The notes: a model not told the origin generated them from the sequence alone. A DNA stretch of 64,000 bases from Escherichia fergusonii ATCC 35469 (GCF_000026225.1 NC_011740.1:992001-1056000), one strand, 5' to 3'. Shown: positions 44,070-54,443, numbered from the stretch's first letter. Made by a program: numbers and translations.

Positions 44070-44585
44070 TTAGCGATTCTCGATAGACTGACGAAGCGTA
44101 CCCGCCGTGGCATGAACGCTGCCGCCTAAATAGCGTACATCGTCGATCACCCAACACTGGCCTTCCTGAATCATTAACACTTCATCCTGCCAGCTCTGAT
44201 CACCCTGTTTTAGATCCACACGCAGAGGAATATTTCGCGCATCACGATTCGGGATTGTTGAAGCACTGGCAACACGGGCGCTGTCTGGCAAAGTGGTTCG
44301 ACTGGAGAACGGATCGCTGCTTAACAATTCACGATGGCTGTTATCGCGGCTGGCATTACTCAGCAAAGTTGCCAGTTTGTCACTTAAATATGGGCGCAGA
44401 GCGGTAATGTCGTTACTGCGGTGTGAAATGCGGTAGTCATAAAACTGCTGGGCCACACTGTCAGGGCCGCCCTGGACACAGGAACCGGTGCGTGTGCCGT
44501 TATCTTTATAAGCTGGAGTGACTGTGGTGCAGGCACTGAGGAGCAGTGCGCAGGGGATAAGCATTGTCAATTTGCTGTAGCGCAT
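44070..44585 (-). CDS. ybjP: Lipoprotein YbjP
   Basis: 171 residues from the ATG at 44585 (MRYSKLTML), giving a lipoprotein signal with lipobox LSAC and Cys19. DUF3828-type; function unknown. Residue after the lipidated Cys is Thr, so an outer-membrane destination is expected. Confidence 0.93.
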   Translation of the reverse strand: MRYSKLTMLIPCALLLSACTTVTPAYKDNGTRTGSCVQGGPDSVAQQFYDYRISHRSNDITALRPYLSDKLATLLSNASRDNSHRELLSSDPFSSRTTLPDSARVASASTIPNRDARNIPLRVDLKQGDQSWQDEVLMIQEGQCWVIDDVRYLGGSVHATAGTLRQSIENR

Positions 44586-44710
44586 AATCATTTCCTTATA
44601 AGCGATCGCTCTGAAAGCGTTCTACGATAATAATGATATCCTTTCAATAATAGCGTATCAGTCTGATAATGCTTTTGAGATCGAAGGCTTAGCAAACAAG
44701 GGGATCGATC

Positions 44711-45034
44711 ATGCAATTTTCCACAACTCCAACTCTGGAAGGCCAGACCATCGTTGAATATTGCGGTGTGGTGACAGGCGAAGCGATTTTAGGTGCCAAT
44801 ATTTTCCGTGATTTCTTTGCCGGTATCCGCGATATCGTTGGCGGACGCTCCGGGGCTTATGAAAAAGAATTGCGTAAAGCGCGGGAGATTGCCTTTGAGG
44901 AACTTGGCGATCAGGCGCGGGCGTTGGGGGCTGATGCCGTAGTCGGTATTGATATCGACTACGAAACGGTCGGGCAAAACGGCAGTATGCTGATGGTTAG
45001 CGTCAGCGGTACGGCGGTGAAAACACGTCGATGA
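44711..45034 (+). CDS. ybjQ: YbjQ (UPF0145 family)
   Basis: 107 residues, a YbjQ/UPF0145 protein that forms pentamers in related structures. Family phrases [15 protein letters not shown] and [17 protein letters not shown]. Function unknown. ATGA overlap with amiD, so they are cotranslated. Confidence 0.94.
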
Positions 45035-45861
45035 GAAGAGTCTTCTGGCTGGTCGCCGCCGCTCTGTTACTGGCAGGGTGTGCAGGCGAAAAAGGCATTG
45101 TCGAGAAAGAGGGATATCAGCTTGATACCCGACGCCAGGCGCAGGCGGCGTATCCGCGCATTAAAGTGCTGGTGATCCACTACACCGCAGATGATTTTGA
45201 TAGTTCGCTGGCGACACTGACCGATAAGCAGGTCAGTTCGCATTATCTTGTCCCTGCGGTGCCACCGCGATACAACGGTAAACCGCGCATCTGGCAACTG
45301 GTGCCGGAACAGGAACTGGCCTGGCATGCGGGGATTAGCGCCTGGCGCGGGGCAACACGCCTTAACGACACCTCTATTGGCATTGAGCTGGAAAACCGAG
45401 GCTGGCAAAAATCGTCGGGGATGAAATATTTTGCTCCGTTTGAACCGGCACAGATACAGGCGCTCATCCCCCTGGCGAAAGATATTATTACCCGTTATCA
45501 CATCAAGCCGGAAAACGTGGTGGCGCATGCGGATATTGCGCCGCAGCGCAAAGATGATCCGGGGCCGTTATTTCCCTGGCAGCAACTGGCGCAGCAGGGG
45601 ATTGGTGCCTGGCCGGATGCGCAGCGGGTAAATTTTTACCTTGCCGGGCGTGCGCCACACACGCCAGTAGATACCGCATCATTGCTGGAACTGTTGGCGC
45701 GCTACGGTTATGACGTAAAACCAGATATGACACCGCGCGAGCAGCGGCGCGTGATTATGGCGTTCCAGATGCATTTCCGCCCGACGTTATACAACGGCGA
45801 AGCGGATGCAGAAACTCAGGCGATTGCCGAAGCGTTGCTGGAGAAATACGGTCAGGATTAA
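45031..45861 (+). CDS. amiD: N-acetylmuramoyl-L-alanine amidase AmiD (YbjR)
   Basis: 276 residues. Lipoprotein signal with LLAGC, Cys17. Zinc amidase_2 domain: His50 (VLVIHYTA), His166 (VVAHADIAP) and Asp176 (KDDPGP) fit the zinc ligands; a C-terminal peptidoglycan-binding PGB_1-like domain (about 195-270) follows. Cleaves MurNAc-L-Ala bonds, including anhydro-muropeptides, from the outer membrane. Its stop overlaps the convergent ybjS stop. Confidence 0.96.
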
Positions 45862-46871
45862 CGGGGCAGTTTCCCGTGATCGCGCAGCCAGGCAGCAGTT
45901 TTCTCAATGCCTTCATCCAGAGTGATGACTGGCTGATAGCCTAATTCTTCCTGTGCACGCGTAATATCCAGCGTAAAGTCAAAATTCAACTTAGAGACGC
46001 CGTAGTGGGTCAGCGGCGGCTCTTTTGCTGACTTGCGACCTAAACGCTCCATGCTGCGGGCGATCATGTCCAGCATCGGGTAAGGCACCGAGCGAATACG
46101 GCAATCAATATTCAACTCGTCGATCAGTTTCTGCACGATGCTGCGTAGAGTGCGATGCTCGCCGTTGGTAATGTTATATGCTCGCCCGGAAGGCAGCTTA
46201 TCGCAGGCTTCCTGACTTGCCAGCCACATGGCGTGCACGGCATTTTCATAGTACGTCATATCGACCAGCGCACTGCCGCCGTGTGGTAACAGAATGCTGC
46301 CGTAGTGGTGCATCATATGCGCCAGACGGGGAATAAAGACTTTATCGTGCGGCCCGAACAGACTTTGTGGGCGTAAAATAGTAAAGCGTGTTTGTGGATT
46401 CGCCTGCGAAAGCATATTGATCACTTCTTCGCTGGCCGCTTTGCTGCGGGCAAACTCGTTAGCGAAGCGGTGAGGGCGAAAATCTTCTTTAATATCGCGA
46501 TGGTGGTGATAATCGAAGTACAGGGAGGGGGAAGAGATATGAATAAAGTTACGTACTCCCCAGGCGACAGCCCATTCACCCAGACGGCGAGTGGCGCGAA
46601 CGTTAGCCAGATCGAAAGCCTGTTGTGTCCCCCACGGAGAGGTAAAGCTGGAGCAGTGCCACAACGTATCAATGCCTGCGAGCATCACTTTAGCTTGTGA
46701 TGAGACCAGCTCGGTCAGATCCGCTGGAACAAACTCTGCGCCCATTTTTTCCAGCAATTTACCCATTGCCTCGTTGCGACCGGTCGCTCGCACGCTGATG
46801 CCTTTCTGGCACAAAAACTCTACCGCGTTTCGACCTAAGCCGCTGGTGGCGCCGGTAACCAGTACCTTCAT
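45858..46871 (-). CDS. ybjS: NAD(P)-dependent epimerase/dehydratase-like YbjS
   Basis: 337 residues from the ATG at 46871 (MKVLVTG). Extended short-chain dehydrogenase: Rossmann GATSGLG at 7-13 and the Tyr-x3-Lys-like stretch (EFARSKAASEE) is modified, so the catalytic identity is unclear. Related to 3-beta-HSD/NAD-epimerases. Substrate unknown. Next to the related gene ybjT. Confidence 0.93.
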   Translation of the reverse strand: MKVLVTGATSGLGRNAVEFLCQKGISVRATGRNEAMGKLLEKMGAEFVPADLTELVSSQAKVMLAGIDTLWHCSSFTSPWGTQQAFDLANVRATRRLGEWAVAWGVRNFIHISSPSLYFDYHHHRDIKEDFRPHRFANEFARSKAASEEVINMLSQANPQTRFTILRPQSLFGPHDKVFIPRLAHMMHHYGSILLPHGGSALVDMTYYENAVHAMWLASQEACDKLPSGRAYNITNGEHRTLRSIVQKLIDELNIDCRIRSVPYPMLDMIARSMERLGRKSAKEPPLTHYGVSKLNFDFTLDITRAQEELGYQPVITLDEGIEKTAAWLRDHGKLPR

Positions 46872-46969
46872 ATCAATCCACTGTTGTTGAGAAAATGACG
46901 TGCGCATTCTTCCGTGATTTCCCCCTTGATGCAATGGGAAACGTGAAAGAATAACGCAGGTTTTGTCGA

Positions 46970-48400
46970 TTAATCTGTGCTTTGTTCTGCCAGTCTGGCG
47001 ATTCGTTTTGCCATTCCGCGAAAAATAAACAGATGCGCGGGGATCATCAGTAACCAGTAAATCAGCCCTGGCATCCCATGCGGATGCCAGAACGCGCGAA
47101 CATCGATGGTGCGGTAGTCGCCTTTATCCTCCAGGGTAAAACACAGGCGCCCCAGCCCCGGCGCTTTCATGCCAAATAACAACGCAAGTTGTTTTTCCGG
47201 TTCGACGATAATCACTTTCCAGCTGTCTACCGCATCGCCAGTTTGCAAATATTCACGCTCCGGGCGGCCTTTCGCTAACTTATGACCGATCGCGCGGTCC
47301 ATCAGCGCCCGGGTCTGCCACAAAATATTGCCAAAGAAATAACGCTCTCTACCGCCGATTTGATTCACCACCTGCCATAAAGCCGCAAGGCTGGCAGAAG
47401 TTTTAACGGTAAACCCCGCCTGTTTGGCGAAATAACCGTACTCCGGTCGCCAGCGGGCAAAGGCCTGAGCGTCGTATCCCCAGTCGCTGGAGTTGACCAG
47501 TTTTTCTTCTTCTTTCAGGGTGCGACGTACCGCGTCATCGAATGCGATCAGCCGTTGTGGGATGAGTGCACGTAGCGCGGTGTCATCCGCCAGCAGATCA
47601 TGTTTCAGCCCCTGAATCAACGCTTTGGCGGTGGTTGACGGTACGGAGGTAATCACATTAAGAAACCACACCGAGATCCAACGGGTGGGAAAGGGGATGG
47701 GGATTAACCAGCGGTGCTTACCGCTCACCGCCATAAAATGTTCAAACTGTTGTTGATAACTGAGCACCTCTGGTCCGGCGGCTTCGAAAATGCGATGTTC
47801 CCTGGCTGGATGGTCCAGTAACGCCACCAGATAATGCAGCAGGTTTTCCAGTGCAATGGGCGTGGTGCGTGAACGAACCCAACGCGGCGGGGTTAACACC
47901 GCCAGGTTGTAGACCATATCGCGCATGACTTCGAACGCCGCTGAACCTGCGCCAACGATAATTCCGGCACGCAATTCGGTCACCGGAACACCCGCTTCAC
48001 GAAGAATATCCGCCGTAGCCTGACGGGCGCGCAGATGGTCCGACTGCTCGTGAGGCGGGGCCTGCAATGAACTGAGAAAGATTAATTGTTTAACCGGTGC
48101 TTCGCGCAGCGCATCGCGGACGTTAAGAGCCACCTGGCGCTCCTGAGCGATAAAATCGCCGCCTTCGCCCATGCTGTGCACCAGAAAATAGACGGTATCG
48201 ATATTCTGCAACAGGGCCGGAAGGTTATCCGGCCAGCTGAGATCGACTTTATGGCAACTGACGTTTGCCAGTTGCAGTTTTGCAAGCCTGTCGACGTGAC
48301 GTGCTGCCGCCAGGATCTGATGCCCTTGTTGGCTGAGCGCGTGCACCAGATGCTGACCAATATAGCCACTGGCACCGAGAACTAAAATGCGTTGCGGCAC
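46970..48400 (-). CDS. ybjT: NAD(P)-binding protein YbjT with DUF2867
   Basis: 476 residues from a GTG at 48400, preceded by GGAGCGAAAC. N-terminal Rossmann domain (VLGASGYIGQHL, 7-18; atypical SDR/NmrA-like) and a C-terminal DUF2867 domain (about 330-470) ending in a membrane-like helix near 450 (GLIYWLLMIPAHLFIF). Function unknown. Follows ltaE on the same strand with a 10-bp gap. Confidence 0.94.
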   Translation of the reverse strand: MPQRILVLGASGYIGQHLVHALSQQGHQILAAARHVDRLAKLQLANVSCHKVDLSWPDNLPALLQNIDTVYFLVHSMGEGGDFIAQERQVALNVRDALREAPVKQLIFLSSLQAPPHEQSDHLRARQATADILREAGVPVTELRAGIIVGAGSAAFEVMRDMVYNLAVLTPPRWVRSRTTPIALENLLHYLVALLDHPAREHRIFEAAGPEVLSYQQQFEHFMAVSGKHRWLIPIPFPTRWISVWFLNVITSVPSTTAKALIQGLKHDLLADDTALRALIPQRLIAFDDAVRRTLKEEEKLVNSSDWGYDAQAFARWRPEYGYFAKQAGFTVKTSASLAALWQVVNQIGGRERYFFGNILWQTRALMDRAIGHKLAKGRPEREYLQTGDAVDSWKVIIVEPEKQLALLFGMKAPGLGRLCFTLEDKGDYRTIDVRAFWHPHGMPGLIYWLLMIPAHLFIFRGMAKRIARLAEQSTD

Positions 48401-48410
48401 GTTTCGCTCC

Positions 48411-49412
48411 TTAACGCGCCAGGAAAGTGCGCCAGTGGGCTGCGACTTCTGCCAGTTGTTCACGCGAGACATCGAGATGGGTTACCAGGCGGACAATCGG
48501 CGAGGCGTTAATCAGTACGTTTCTCGCTTTCATGTATTCGCCTAACGCGGCAGCATTTTCTTGTCCGACGCGAACAAACAGCATATTGGTGTCCTGACGC
48601 ATCACATCCGCGCCTGCTTCACGCAGTTGCTCCGCCATCCAGGCTGCGTTGTCGCGGTCTTCCTGCAAGCGTGCGACGTTATTTTTCAGCGCATACATCC
48701 CTGCGGCAGCCAGAATGCCGGATTGACGCATCCCGCCGCCAGTCATTTTCCGCCAGCGGATGGCGCGTTTAATGTAATCACGATTGCCGACCAGTAATGA
48801 ACCGACTGGCGTACCAAGACCTTTCGACAGACAAATGGTGAACGAATCACAATATTGCGTGATCTCTTTCAGTTCGCAGCCGTAAGCCACCACGGCATTA
48901 AAGATGCGCGCACCGTCAACATGCAGTGCCAGATTGCGCTCGCGAGTAAATTCCCATGCTTCTTTCAGGTATTCCCGCGGCAGCACTTTTCCATTGTGGG
49001 TGTTTTCCAGACTGAGTAATTTGGTGCGGGCGAAATGGATATCGTCGGGTTTGATTTTCATGGCGACTTTATCCAGCGGTAGCGTACCGTCGGCGTCAGC
49101 ATCGATGGGTTGCGGCTGAATACTGCCCAGCACCGCTGCGCCACCGGCTTCAAACAGATAGTTATGCGCGGCCTGACCGACAATATACTCTTCGCCGCGT
49201 TCGCAGTGACTGAGCAGAGCGACCAGGTTGGCCTGAGTGCCGGTAGGCAGAAAAATGGCGGCTTCTTTCCCGGAAAGCTCTGCCGCATAGTCCTGCAGAG
49301 CATTAACGGTAGGGTCGTCTCCGTAAACGTCGTCCCCAACCGGGGCGGCCATCATTGCTTCGAGCATGGCGCGGCTCGGTCGGGTAACGGTATCACTGCG
49401 TAAATCAATCAT
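48411..49412 (-). CDS. ltaE: Low-specificity L-threonine aldolase LtaE
   Basis: 333 residues. PLP enzyme that splits L-allo-threonine and L-threonine into glycine and acetaldehyde. The PLP lysine is Lys197 in LSKGLG; N-terminal RSDTVTRP is the aldolase signature. Likely cotranscribed with ybjT. Confidence 0.97.
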   Translation of the reverse strand: MIDLRSDTVTRPSRAMLEAMMAAPVGDDVYGDDPTVNALQDYAAELSGKEAAIFLPTGTQANLVALLSHCERGEEYIVGQAAHNYLFEAGGAAVLGSIQPQPIDADADGTLPLDKVAMKIKPDDIHFARTKLLSLENTHNGKVLPREYLKEAWEFTRERNLALHVDGARIFNAVVAYGCELKEITQYCDSFTICLSKGLGTPVGSLLVGNRDYIKRAIRWRKMTGGGMRQSGILAAAGMYALKNNVARLQEDRDNAAWMAEQLREAGADVMRQDTNMLFVRVGQENAAALGEYMKARNVLINASPIVRLVTHLDVSREQLAEVAAHWRTFLAR

Positions 49413-49448
49413 GGCATGTCCTTATTATGACGGGAAATGCCACCCTTT

Positions 49449-51167
49449 TTACCTTAGCCAGTTCGTTTTCGCCAGTTCGATCACTTCATCGCCGCGTCCG
49501 CTGATGATTGCGCGCAGCATATACAGGCTAAAACCTTTGGCTTGTTCGAGTTTGATCTGCGGCGGAATGGCTAATTCTTCTTTCGCAACCACCACATCTA
49601 CCAGTACCGGGCCGTCGATGGAGAATGCGCGTTGCAGGGCTTCATCGACTTCAGACGCTTTTTCCACGCGAATACCCATAATGCCGCACGCTTCAGCAAT
49701 GCGGGCAAAGTTGGTGTCATGCAGTTCGGTGCCGTCAGTCAGGTAGCCACCAGCTTTCATCTCCATCGCCACAAAGCCCAGCACACTGTTGTTAAAGACG
49801 ATAATTTTTACCGGCAACTTCATTTGTACCACTGAGAGAAAATCGCCCATCAACATACTGAAACCGCCATCACCGCACATGGCGACCACCTGACGTTCCG
49901 GCTCGGTTGCCTGCGCGCCCAGCGCCTGAGGCATGGCATTAGCCATCGAACCGTGGTTAAAAGAACCTAACAGGCGGCGCTTGCCGTTCATTTTCAGATA
50001 ACGCGCCGCCCATACCGTTGGTGTGCCGACATCACAGGTGAAAATGGCGTCATCGGCAGCAAAATGGCTAATTTGCTGCGCCAGATATTGCGGGTGAATG
50101 GCTTTCTCACTCGGTTTAGCTAAATCGTCCAGCCCTTTACGGGCATCGCGGTAATTTTCCAGCGCTTTATCAAGGAATTTGCGATCGGTTTTTTCTTCCA
50201 CTAAAGGCAGCAATGCACGCAGAGTCGATTTGATATCACCGACCAGTGCCATATCCACCTTACTGTGCGCGCCGATGCTGGCCGGGTTGATATCAATCTG
50301 AATAATTTTGGCATCGGTCGGGTAGAACGCACGGTAGGGGAATTGGGTGCCGAGCAGCACTAACGTGTCGGCGTTCATCATGGTATGAAAACCTGACGAG
50401 AAGCCGATTAATCCCGTCATTCCGACATCATACGGATTATCGTATTCGACATGCTCTTTACCGCGCAGGGCATGAACAATTGGCGCTTTAATTTTTCCGG
50501 CAAACTCGACGAGCTCTTTATGCGCCCCCGCGCAGCCGCTACCGCACATCAGGGCGATATTGCTTGAGTAACGCAGCAGTTGCGCCAGTTTGCGTAACTC
50601 TTCTTCTTCAGGTGTGACAACGGGTAAGGGGGCGTGATACCAGTGGGTAGTTGCCCCTTCCGGTGCAGGTTTTAGCGCCACGTCGCCCGGTAAAACGACA
50701 ACCGAAACGCCACGGTTTAGCACCGCTTTACGCATAGCAATCGCCAGCACTTGTGGGATCTGCTCCGGGCTGGAAACCAGCTCGCAATAATGGCTACATT
50801 CGCGGAATAACTCTTGCGGGTGGGTTTCCTGGAAATAGCCGCTGCCAATTTCGCTGGAAGGGATATGAGCGGCAATTGCCAGTACCGGAACGTGATTACG
50901 GTGACAATCGAACAAACCGTTGATTAAGTGCAGGTTGCCAGGTCCGCATGATCCGGCGCAGACCGCCAGTTCCCCGCTAAGTTGGGCTTCAGCGCCAGCG
51001 GCAAAGGCCGCCACTTCTTCATGACGGGTGGACATCCACTCGATGGTGCCCATGCGATTAAGACTGTCGCTAAGACCGTTCAGAGAGTCGCCCGTCACTC
51101 CCCAAATGCGTTTTACCCCTGCTGATTCGAGTGTTTTGGCGATATAAGCTGCAACCGTTTGTTTCAT
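49449..51167 (-). CDS. poxB: Pyruvate dehydrogenase (quinone) PoxB
   Basis: 572 residues, full length. Thiamine-diphosphate and FAD flavoprotein that oxidises pyruvate to acetate and CO2 at the membrane, passing electrons to ubiquinone. Catalytic Glu50; TPP motif GDGGF ... VFNN (about 433-465); C-terminal amphipathic tail responsible for lipid activation (SGRGDEVIELAKTNWLR). Known sigma-S dependent gene; the 150 bp upstream lead to the doxX-like gene. Confidence 0.98.
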   Translation of the reverse strand: MKQTVAAYIAKTLESAGVKRIWGVTGDSLNGLSDSLNRMGTIEWMSTRHEEVAAFAAGAEAQLSGELAVCAGSCGPGNLHLINGLFDCHRNHVPVLAIAAHIPSSEIGSGYFQETHPQELFRECSHYCELVSSPEQIPQVLAIAMRKAVLNRGVSVVVLPGDVALKPAPEGATTHWYHAPLPVVTPEEEELRKLAQLLRYSSNIALMCGSGCAGAHKELVEFAGKIKAPIVHALRGKEHVEYDNPYDVGMTGLIGFSSGFHTMMNADTLVLLGTQFPYRAFYPTDAKIIQIDINPASIGAHSKVDMALVGDIKSTLRALLPLVEEKTDRKFLDKALENYRDARKGLDDLAKPSEKAIHPQYLAQQISHFAADDAIFTCDVGTPTVWAARYLKMNGKRRLLGSFNHGSMANAMPQALGAQATEPERQVVAMCGDGGFSMLMGDFLSVVQMKLPVKIIVFNNSVLGFVAMEMKAGGYLTDGTELHDTNFARIAEACGIMGIRVEKASEVDEALQRAFSIDGPVLVDVVVAKEELAIPPQIKLEQAKGFSLYMLRAIISGRGDEVIELAKTNWLR

Positions 51168-51318
51168 GGTTCTCCATCTCCTGAATGTGATAACGGTAAC
51201 AAGTTTAGTAGATGCTGCCTGTTACGCTGGCCAAATCTGGATATTTCAGTTGCTTTTAATCCGGTAATGCCCAAGGCTGATGCGAATGGCATTTTCACGA
51301 TAAAAGGACTAAATTCAG

Positions 51319-51753
51319 ATGGTTGCATCATTGTTAAATGCAGTAAACCGAATGCTGACACATGAGGATTTTGGCAAATTATTGTTACGTTTGGCCGTGG
51401 GCGGATTAATGCTGTTTCACGGGGTGCATAAATTATTTGCCGGGATTGATGGTATTAGTGGAATGCTGATTGCAAAAGGTTTCCCCGGTTTTATTGCCTA
51501 CGGTGTACTTATTGGGGAAGTAGTTGCGCCAGTACTGATTATATTAGGTATTTTGACGAGACCTTCTGCTCTTGTTATCGCCCTGACCATGGTCGTTGCA
51601 TGGTTGATGGTGGGAATGGGAAAAACAGGGATGCTGGATAAAACCGGTGCCTGGGCGATTGAAAGCCTGGTTTATTTCTTTGTTGCAGCTCTTGCAGTCG
51701 CGTTTCTGGGCGCGGGACGTTATGCCGTGGCGGGTAACTCTGCCTGGCGATAA
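51319..51753 (+). CDS. DoxX-family membrane protein
   Basis: 144 residues with four predicted membrane helices (about 22-40, 55-78, 82-100, 115-137). The start region LLLRLAVGGLMLFHGVHKLFAGIDG and later GEVVAPVLIILG are typical of DoxX/YphA/YqjF proteins, which are linked to quinone-dependent thiosulfate oxidation or to redox membrane complexes; the exact role here is unknown. AAGGA at 51303-51307 is the likely ribosome site. It stands alone between poxB and hcr, transcribed opposite to both. As I remember it, K-12 has no gene here, while it occurs in other enterobacteria. Confidence 0.85.
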   Translation: MVASLLNAVNRMLTHEDFGKLLLRLAVGGLMLFHGVHKLFAGIDGISGMLIAKGFPGFIAYGVLIGEVVAPVLIILGILTRPSALVIALTMVVAWLMVGMGKTGMLDKTGAWAIESLVYFFVAALAVAFLGAGRYAVAGNSAWR

Positions 51754-51810
51754 ATTTTTACGTTACTGTCCATTTAAAGCTGCCCGGCGAATTGTGCCGG
51801 GCAGTTATCT

Positions 51811-52779
51811 TTACGCGAGAACCAAATCCCCCTGCGGATGGCAGGAGCAGGCCAGTACGTAACCTTCAGCGATTTCGGCGTCGGTCAGCGTCATCGTGCT
51901 GCTCACCGTATATTCACCGGAAACCACCTTCGTTTTACAGCAGCCGCAAACACCCGCACGGCAGGCGGCGACAACCGGAACTTTATTGCTTTCCAGCGCC
52001 TCCAGCAGTGTCGTGCCAACAGGTGCGTAAAATTCTTGCGCTGGTTGCAGTTTGGTGAATTTCAGACCACTGGTTGCTGCTTCCGCCACTGGCGTAAAGA
52101 ACTTCTCTTTAAAGAAACGCGTCACGCCGAGCGCTTTCACTTCCTGTTCTACCCAATCCATATACGGAGCCGGGCCACAGGTCATCACAGTACGAGAGGC
52201 TAAATCAGGAACGCTTGTCAGCAGTTCACGTGTCAGACGTCCGGCAACGAAACCCTCGGTAACGTTATTTTCCGCCACCAGTGTCACCGGATAGTCACGC
52301 CATTCATCGGCGAAAATAACATCCTGCGGCGTACGCACGTTGTAGAACACCTGCACATCCGCCTGCGGGCGATTTTTCGCCAGCCAGCGACGCATCGACA
52401 TAATCGGTGTGACGCCGCAGCCGGCCGCCAGCAACAGGAATTTATCTTCTGCTTTATCGTCGCAGGTAAATTCCCCCATCGCGTCTGAAAGCCAGAGGTA
52501 GTCACCGCGTTTTACATCGCGGGTCAGCCACTGGGAACCGACACCGTCATCAATCCGCCGCACGGTCAGAGTGATGTATTCACTCACGCCTGGTGTGGAG
52601 GAAATGGTGTAAGCACGCAGCGTTTCCGCTGAGTTTCGCACGCTGACCAGCGCATATTGCCCGGCGCGATACGGGTAGTAATCGTGGCAAATCAGGGAAA
52701 TCGTCCACACATCCGGCGTTTCTTGCGTAATGTGATGAACCTGCATCCGCCACGGGCATTGATTGGTTGGCATCGTCAT
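51811..52779 (-). CDS. hcr: NADH oxidoreductase Hcr
   Basis: 322 residues from the ATG at 52779, after AAGGAGTTTGTCG. FAD/NAD ferredoxin-reductase module (RAYTISS FAD motif; AAGCGVTPIMS NAD motif) followed by a plant-type 2Fe-2S domain with Cys273, Cys278, Cys281 and Cys311. Electron donor for Hcp, with which it forms an operon (11-bp gap). Confidence 0.97.
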   Translation of the reverse strand: MTMPTNQCPWRMQVHHITQETPDVWTISLICHDYYPYRAGQYALVSVRNSAETLRAYTISSTPGVSEYITLTVRRIDDGVGSQWLTRDVKRGDYLWLSDAMGEFTCDDKAEDKFLLLAAGCGVTPIMSMRRWLAKNRPQADVQVFYNVRTPQDVIFADEWRDYPVTLVAENNVTEGFVAGRLTRELLTSVPDLASRTVMTCGPAPYMDWVEQEVKALGVTRFFKEKFFTPVAEAATSGLKFTKLQPAQEFYAPVGTTLLEALESNKVPVVAACRAGVCGCCKTKVVSGEYTVSSTMTLTDAEIAEGYVLACSCHPQGDLVLA

Positions 52780-52790
52780 CGACAAACTCC

Positions 52791-54443
52791 TTACGCGCTC
52801 AACAGTTGCTTCATGTCTTCTTCAACAGTGGTGATAGAACGCAGGCCGAATTTCTCGTTCAGTACCGCCAGCAGGTCTGGCGTCAGGAAGCCAGGTGCAG
52901 TCGGGCCGGTAACGATATTTTTCACGCCCAGAGAAAGCAGCGTCAGCAGAATAACAATCGCTTTTTGTTCGAACCAGGAGAGTACCAGCGACAACGGCAG
53001 ATCGTTGACACCGCAGCCCAGTTTTTCTGCCAAAGTGACAGCCAGAATAATCGCTGAGTAAGCATCGTTACACTGACCAGCATCTACCAGACGCGGCAGA
53101 CCTTCGATATCGCCAAACTCGAGTTTGTTAAAGCGATATTTACCACAGGCGAGAGTCAGGATCAGACAGTCATCCGGCACGCTGGTGGCGAAATCGGTGA
53201 AGTAGTGACGCTCGCCGCGTGCGCCGTCACAGCCGCCAAGCAGGAAGATATGACGCAGTTTTTCACGGCTTACCAGATCAATCAGCGTATCGGCTGCGTC
53301 AAGCAGCGTTTGACGACCAAAGCCCACGGTGATCAGGTGCGGAATTTCGCTGTACGGGAAGCCCGCCATTTGTTGCGCCTGGGCAATAACTGCTGAGAAA
53401 TCATCACCGTCCAGATGACGCACACCCGGCCAGCCAACAATGCTGCGGGTCCAGATACGATCGTCATAAGCACCGACGGTTGGGTCGATGATGCAGTTCG
53501 AGGTCATTACGATGGGGCCAGGGAAACGAGCGAACTCCACTTGCTGATTCTGCCAGCCGCTGCCGTAGTTACCGACCAGATGCTTGAATTTACGCAGCTC
53601 CGGGTAGCCATGCGCAGGCAGCATTTCGCCGTGGGTGTAGACATTAACACCCGTGCCTTCGGTCTGTTCCAGCAAGTTGTAGAGATCTTTGAGATCGTGA
53701 CCGGAAATCAGAATGCATTTACCCGCTGTTGCTTTGACGTTGACTTGAGTTGGCGTCGGGTGACCGTATTTACCGGTTTCGCCTGCGTCCAGAATGCTCA
53801 TCACTTTGAAGTTCATCTGGCCGATTTCCATGGAGCACTCGAGAAGTGCGTTCATATCGGCAGGCCAGGTACCCAGCCATGCCATGATTTTATGGTACTG
53901 GGCGTAAATATCGTTGTCATATTGACCGAGAACGTGCGCGTGTTCCATATAGGCGGCAGCACCTTTCAGGCCATACAGGCAGAGCAGACGCAGGCCGAGA
54001 ATGTTTTCGCCAATCGCAGCTTTATCTTTATTGGGAGTAAATTCCGCCGCCTGACGTTGCAGCTCGCCGGGATCGTCACTCACCAGTTGCAGGTCAGCCA
54101 TCGGGTTATCGACGCGGGCGTTGGCATCTACAGCCAGGCACTGTGCTTTCAGCGCCTCACGCAGGGCAATTGCTTCACGGGCGTAGCCGACAATACGCGG
54201 AGAATCGAAGTTAACGTTGGTCAGGGTTGAGAAAAATGCGCGCGGCGCGAAGCTGTCAACGTCATGGTTGATGATGCCGTATTCACGCGCTTTTACCGCC
54301 CAGGCTGAAAGCCCTTGCAGCGCCGCGATGAGTAAATCCTGAAGGTCAGAGGTTTCCGCCGTTTTACCACACATCCCCTGCGCGTATGAGCAGCCGTTTC
54401 CTGCCGGAGTACGGATAGTTTGTTCACATTGCACACAAAACAT
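52791..54443 (-). CDS. hcp: Hydroxylamine reductase / NO reductase Hcp
   Basis: 550 residues from the ATG at 54443 (MFCVQCEQT), with AAAGGTGTGATC upstream. Hybrid-cluster protein: N-terminal cluster cysteines Cys3, Cys6, Cys18 and Cys25, and hybrid-cluster ligands further on (e.g. GGCDGARGERHYFT and ACGKYRFN). Reduces low levels of nitric oxide in anaerobic nitrate/nitrite respiration and is involved in S-nitrosylation. Nearly identical to K-12. Confidence 0.98.
   Translation of the reverse strand: MFCVQCEQTIRTPAGNGCSYAQGMCGKTAETSDLQDLLIAALQGLSAWAVKAREYGIINHDVDSFAPRAFFSTLTNVNFDSPRIVGYAREAIALREALKAQCLAVDANARVDNPMADLQLVSDDPGELQRQAAEFTPNKDKAAIGENILGLRLLCLYGLKGAAAYMEHAHVLGQYDNDIYAQYHKIMAWLGTWPADMNALLECSMEIGQMNFKVMSILDAGETGKYGHPTPTQVNVKATAGKCILISGHDLKDLYNLLEQTEGTGVNVYTHGEMLPAHGYPELRKFKHLVGNYGSGWQNQQVEFARFPGPIVMTSNCIIDPTVGAYDDRIWTRSIVGWPGVRHLDGDDFSAVIAQAQQMAGFPYSEIPHLITVGFGRQTLLDAADTLIDLVSREKLRHIFLLGGCDGARGERHYFTDFATSVPDDCLILTLACGKYRFNKLEFGDIEGLPRLVDAGQCNDAYSAIILAVTLAEKLGCGVNDLPLSLVLSWFEQKAIVILLTLLSLGVKNIVTGPTAPGFLTPDLLAVLNEKFGLRSITTVEEDMKQLLSA

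Noticed and set aside
53415..54230. 271-aa plus-strand frame antisense to hcp
   Set aside because: Shadow of hcp; hcp is nearly identical to K-12 and carries all cluster ligands.
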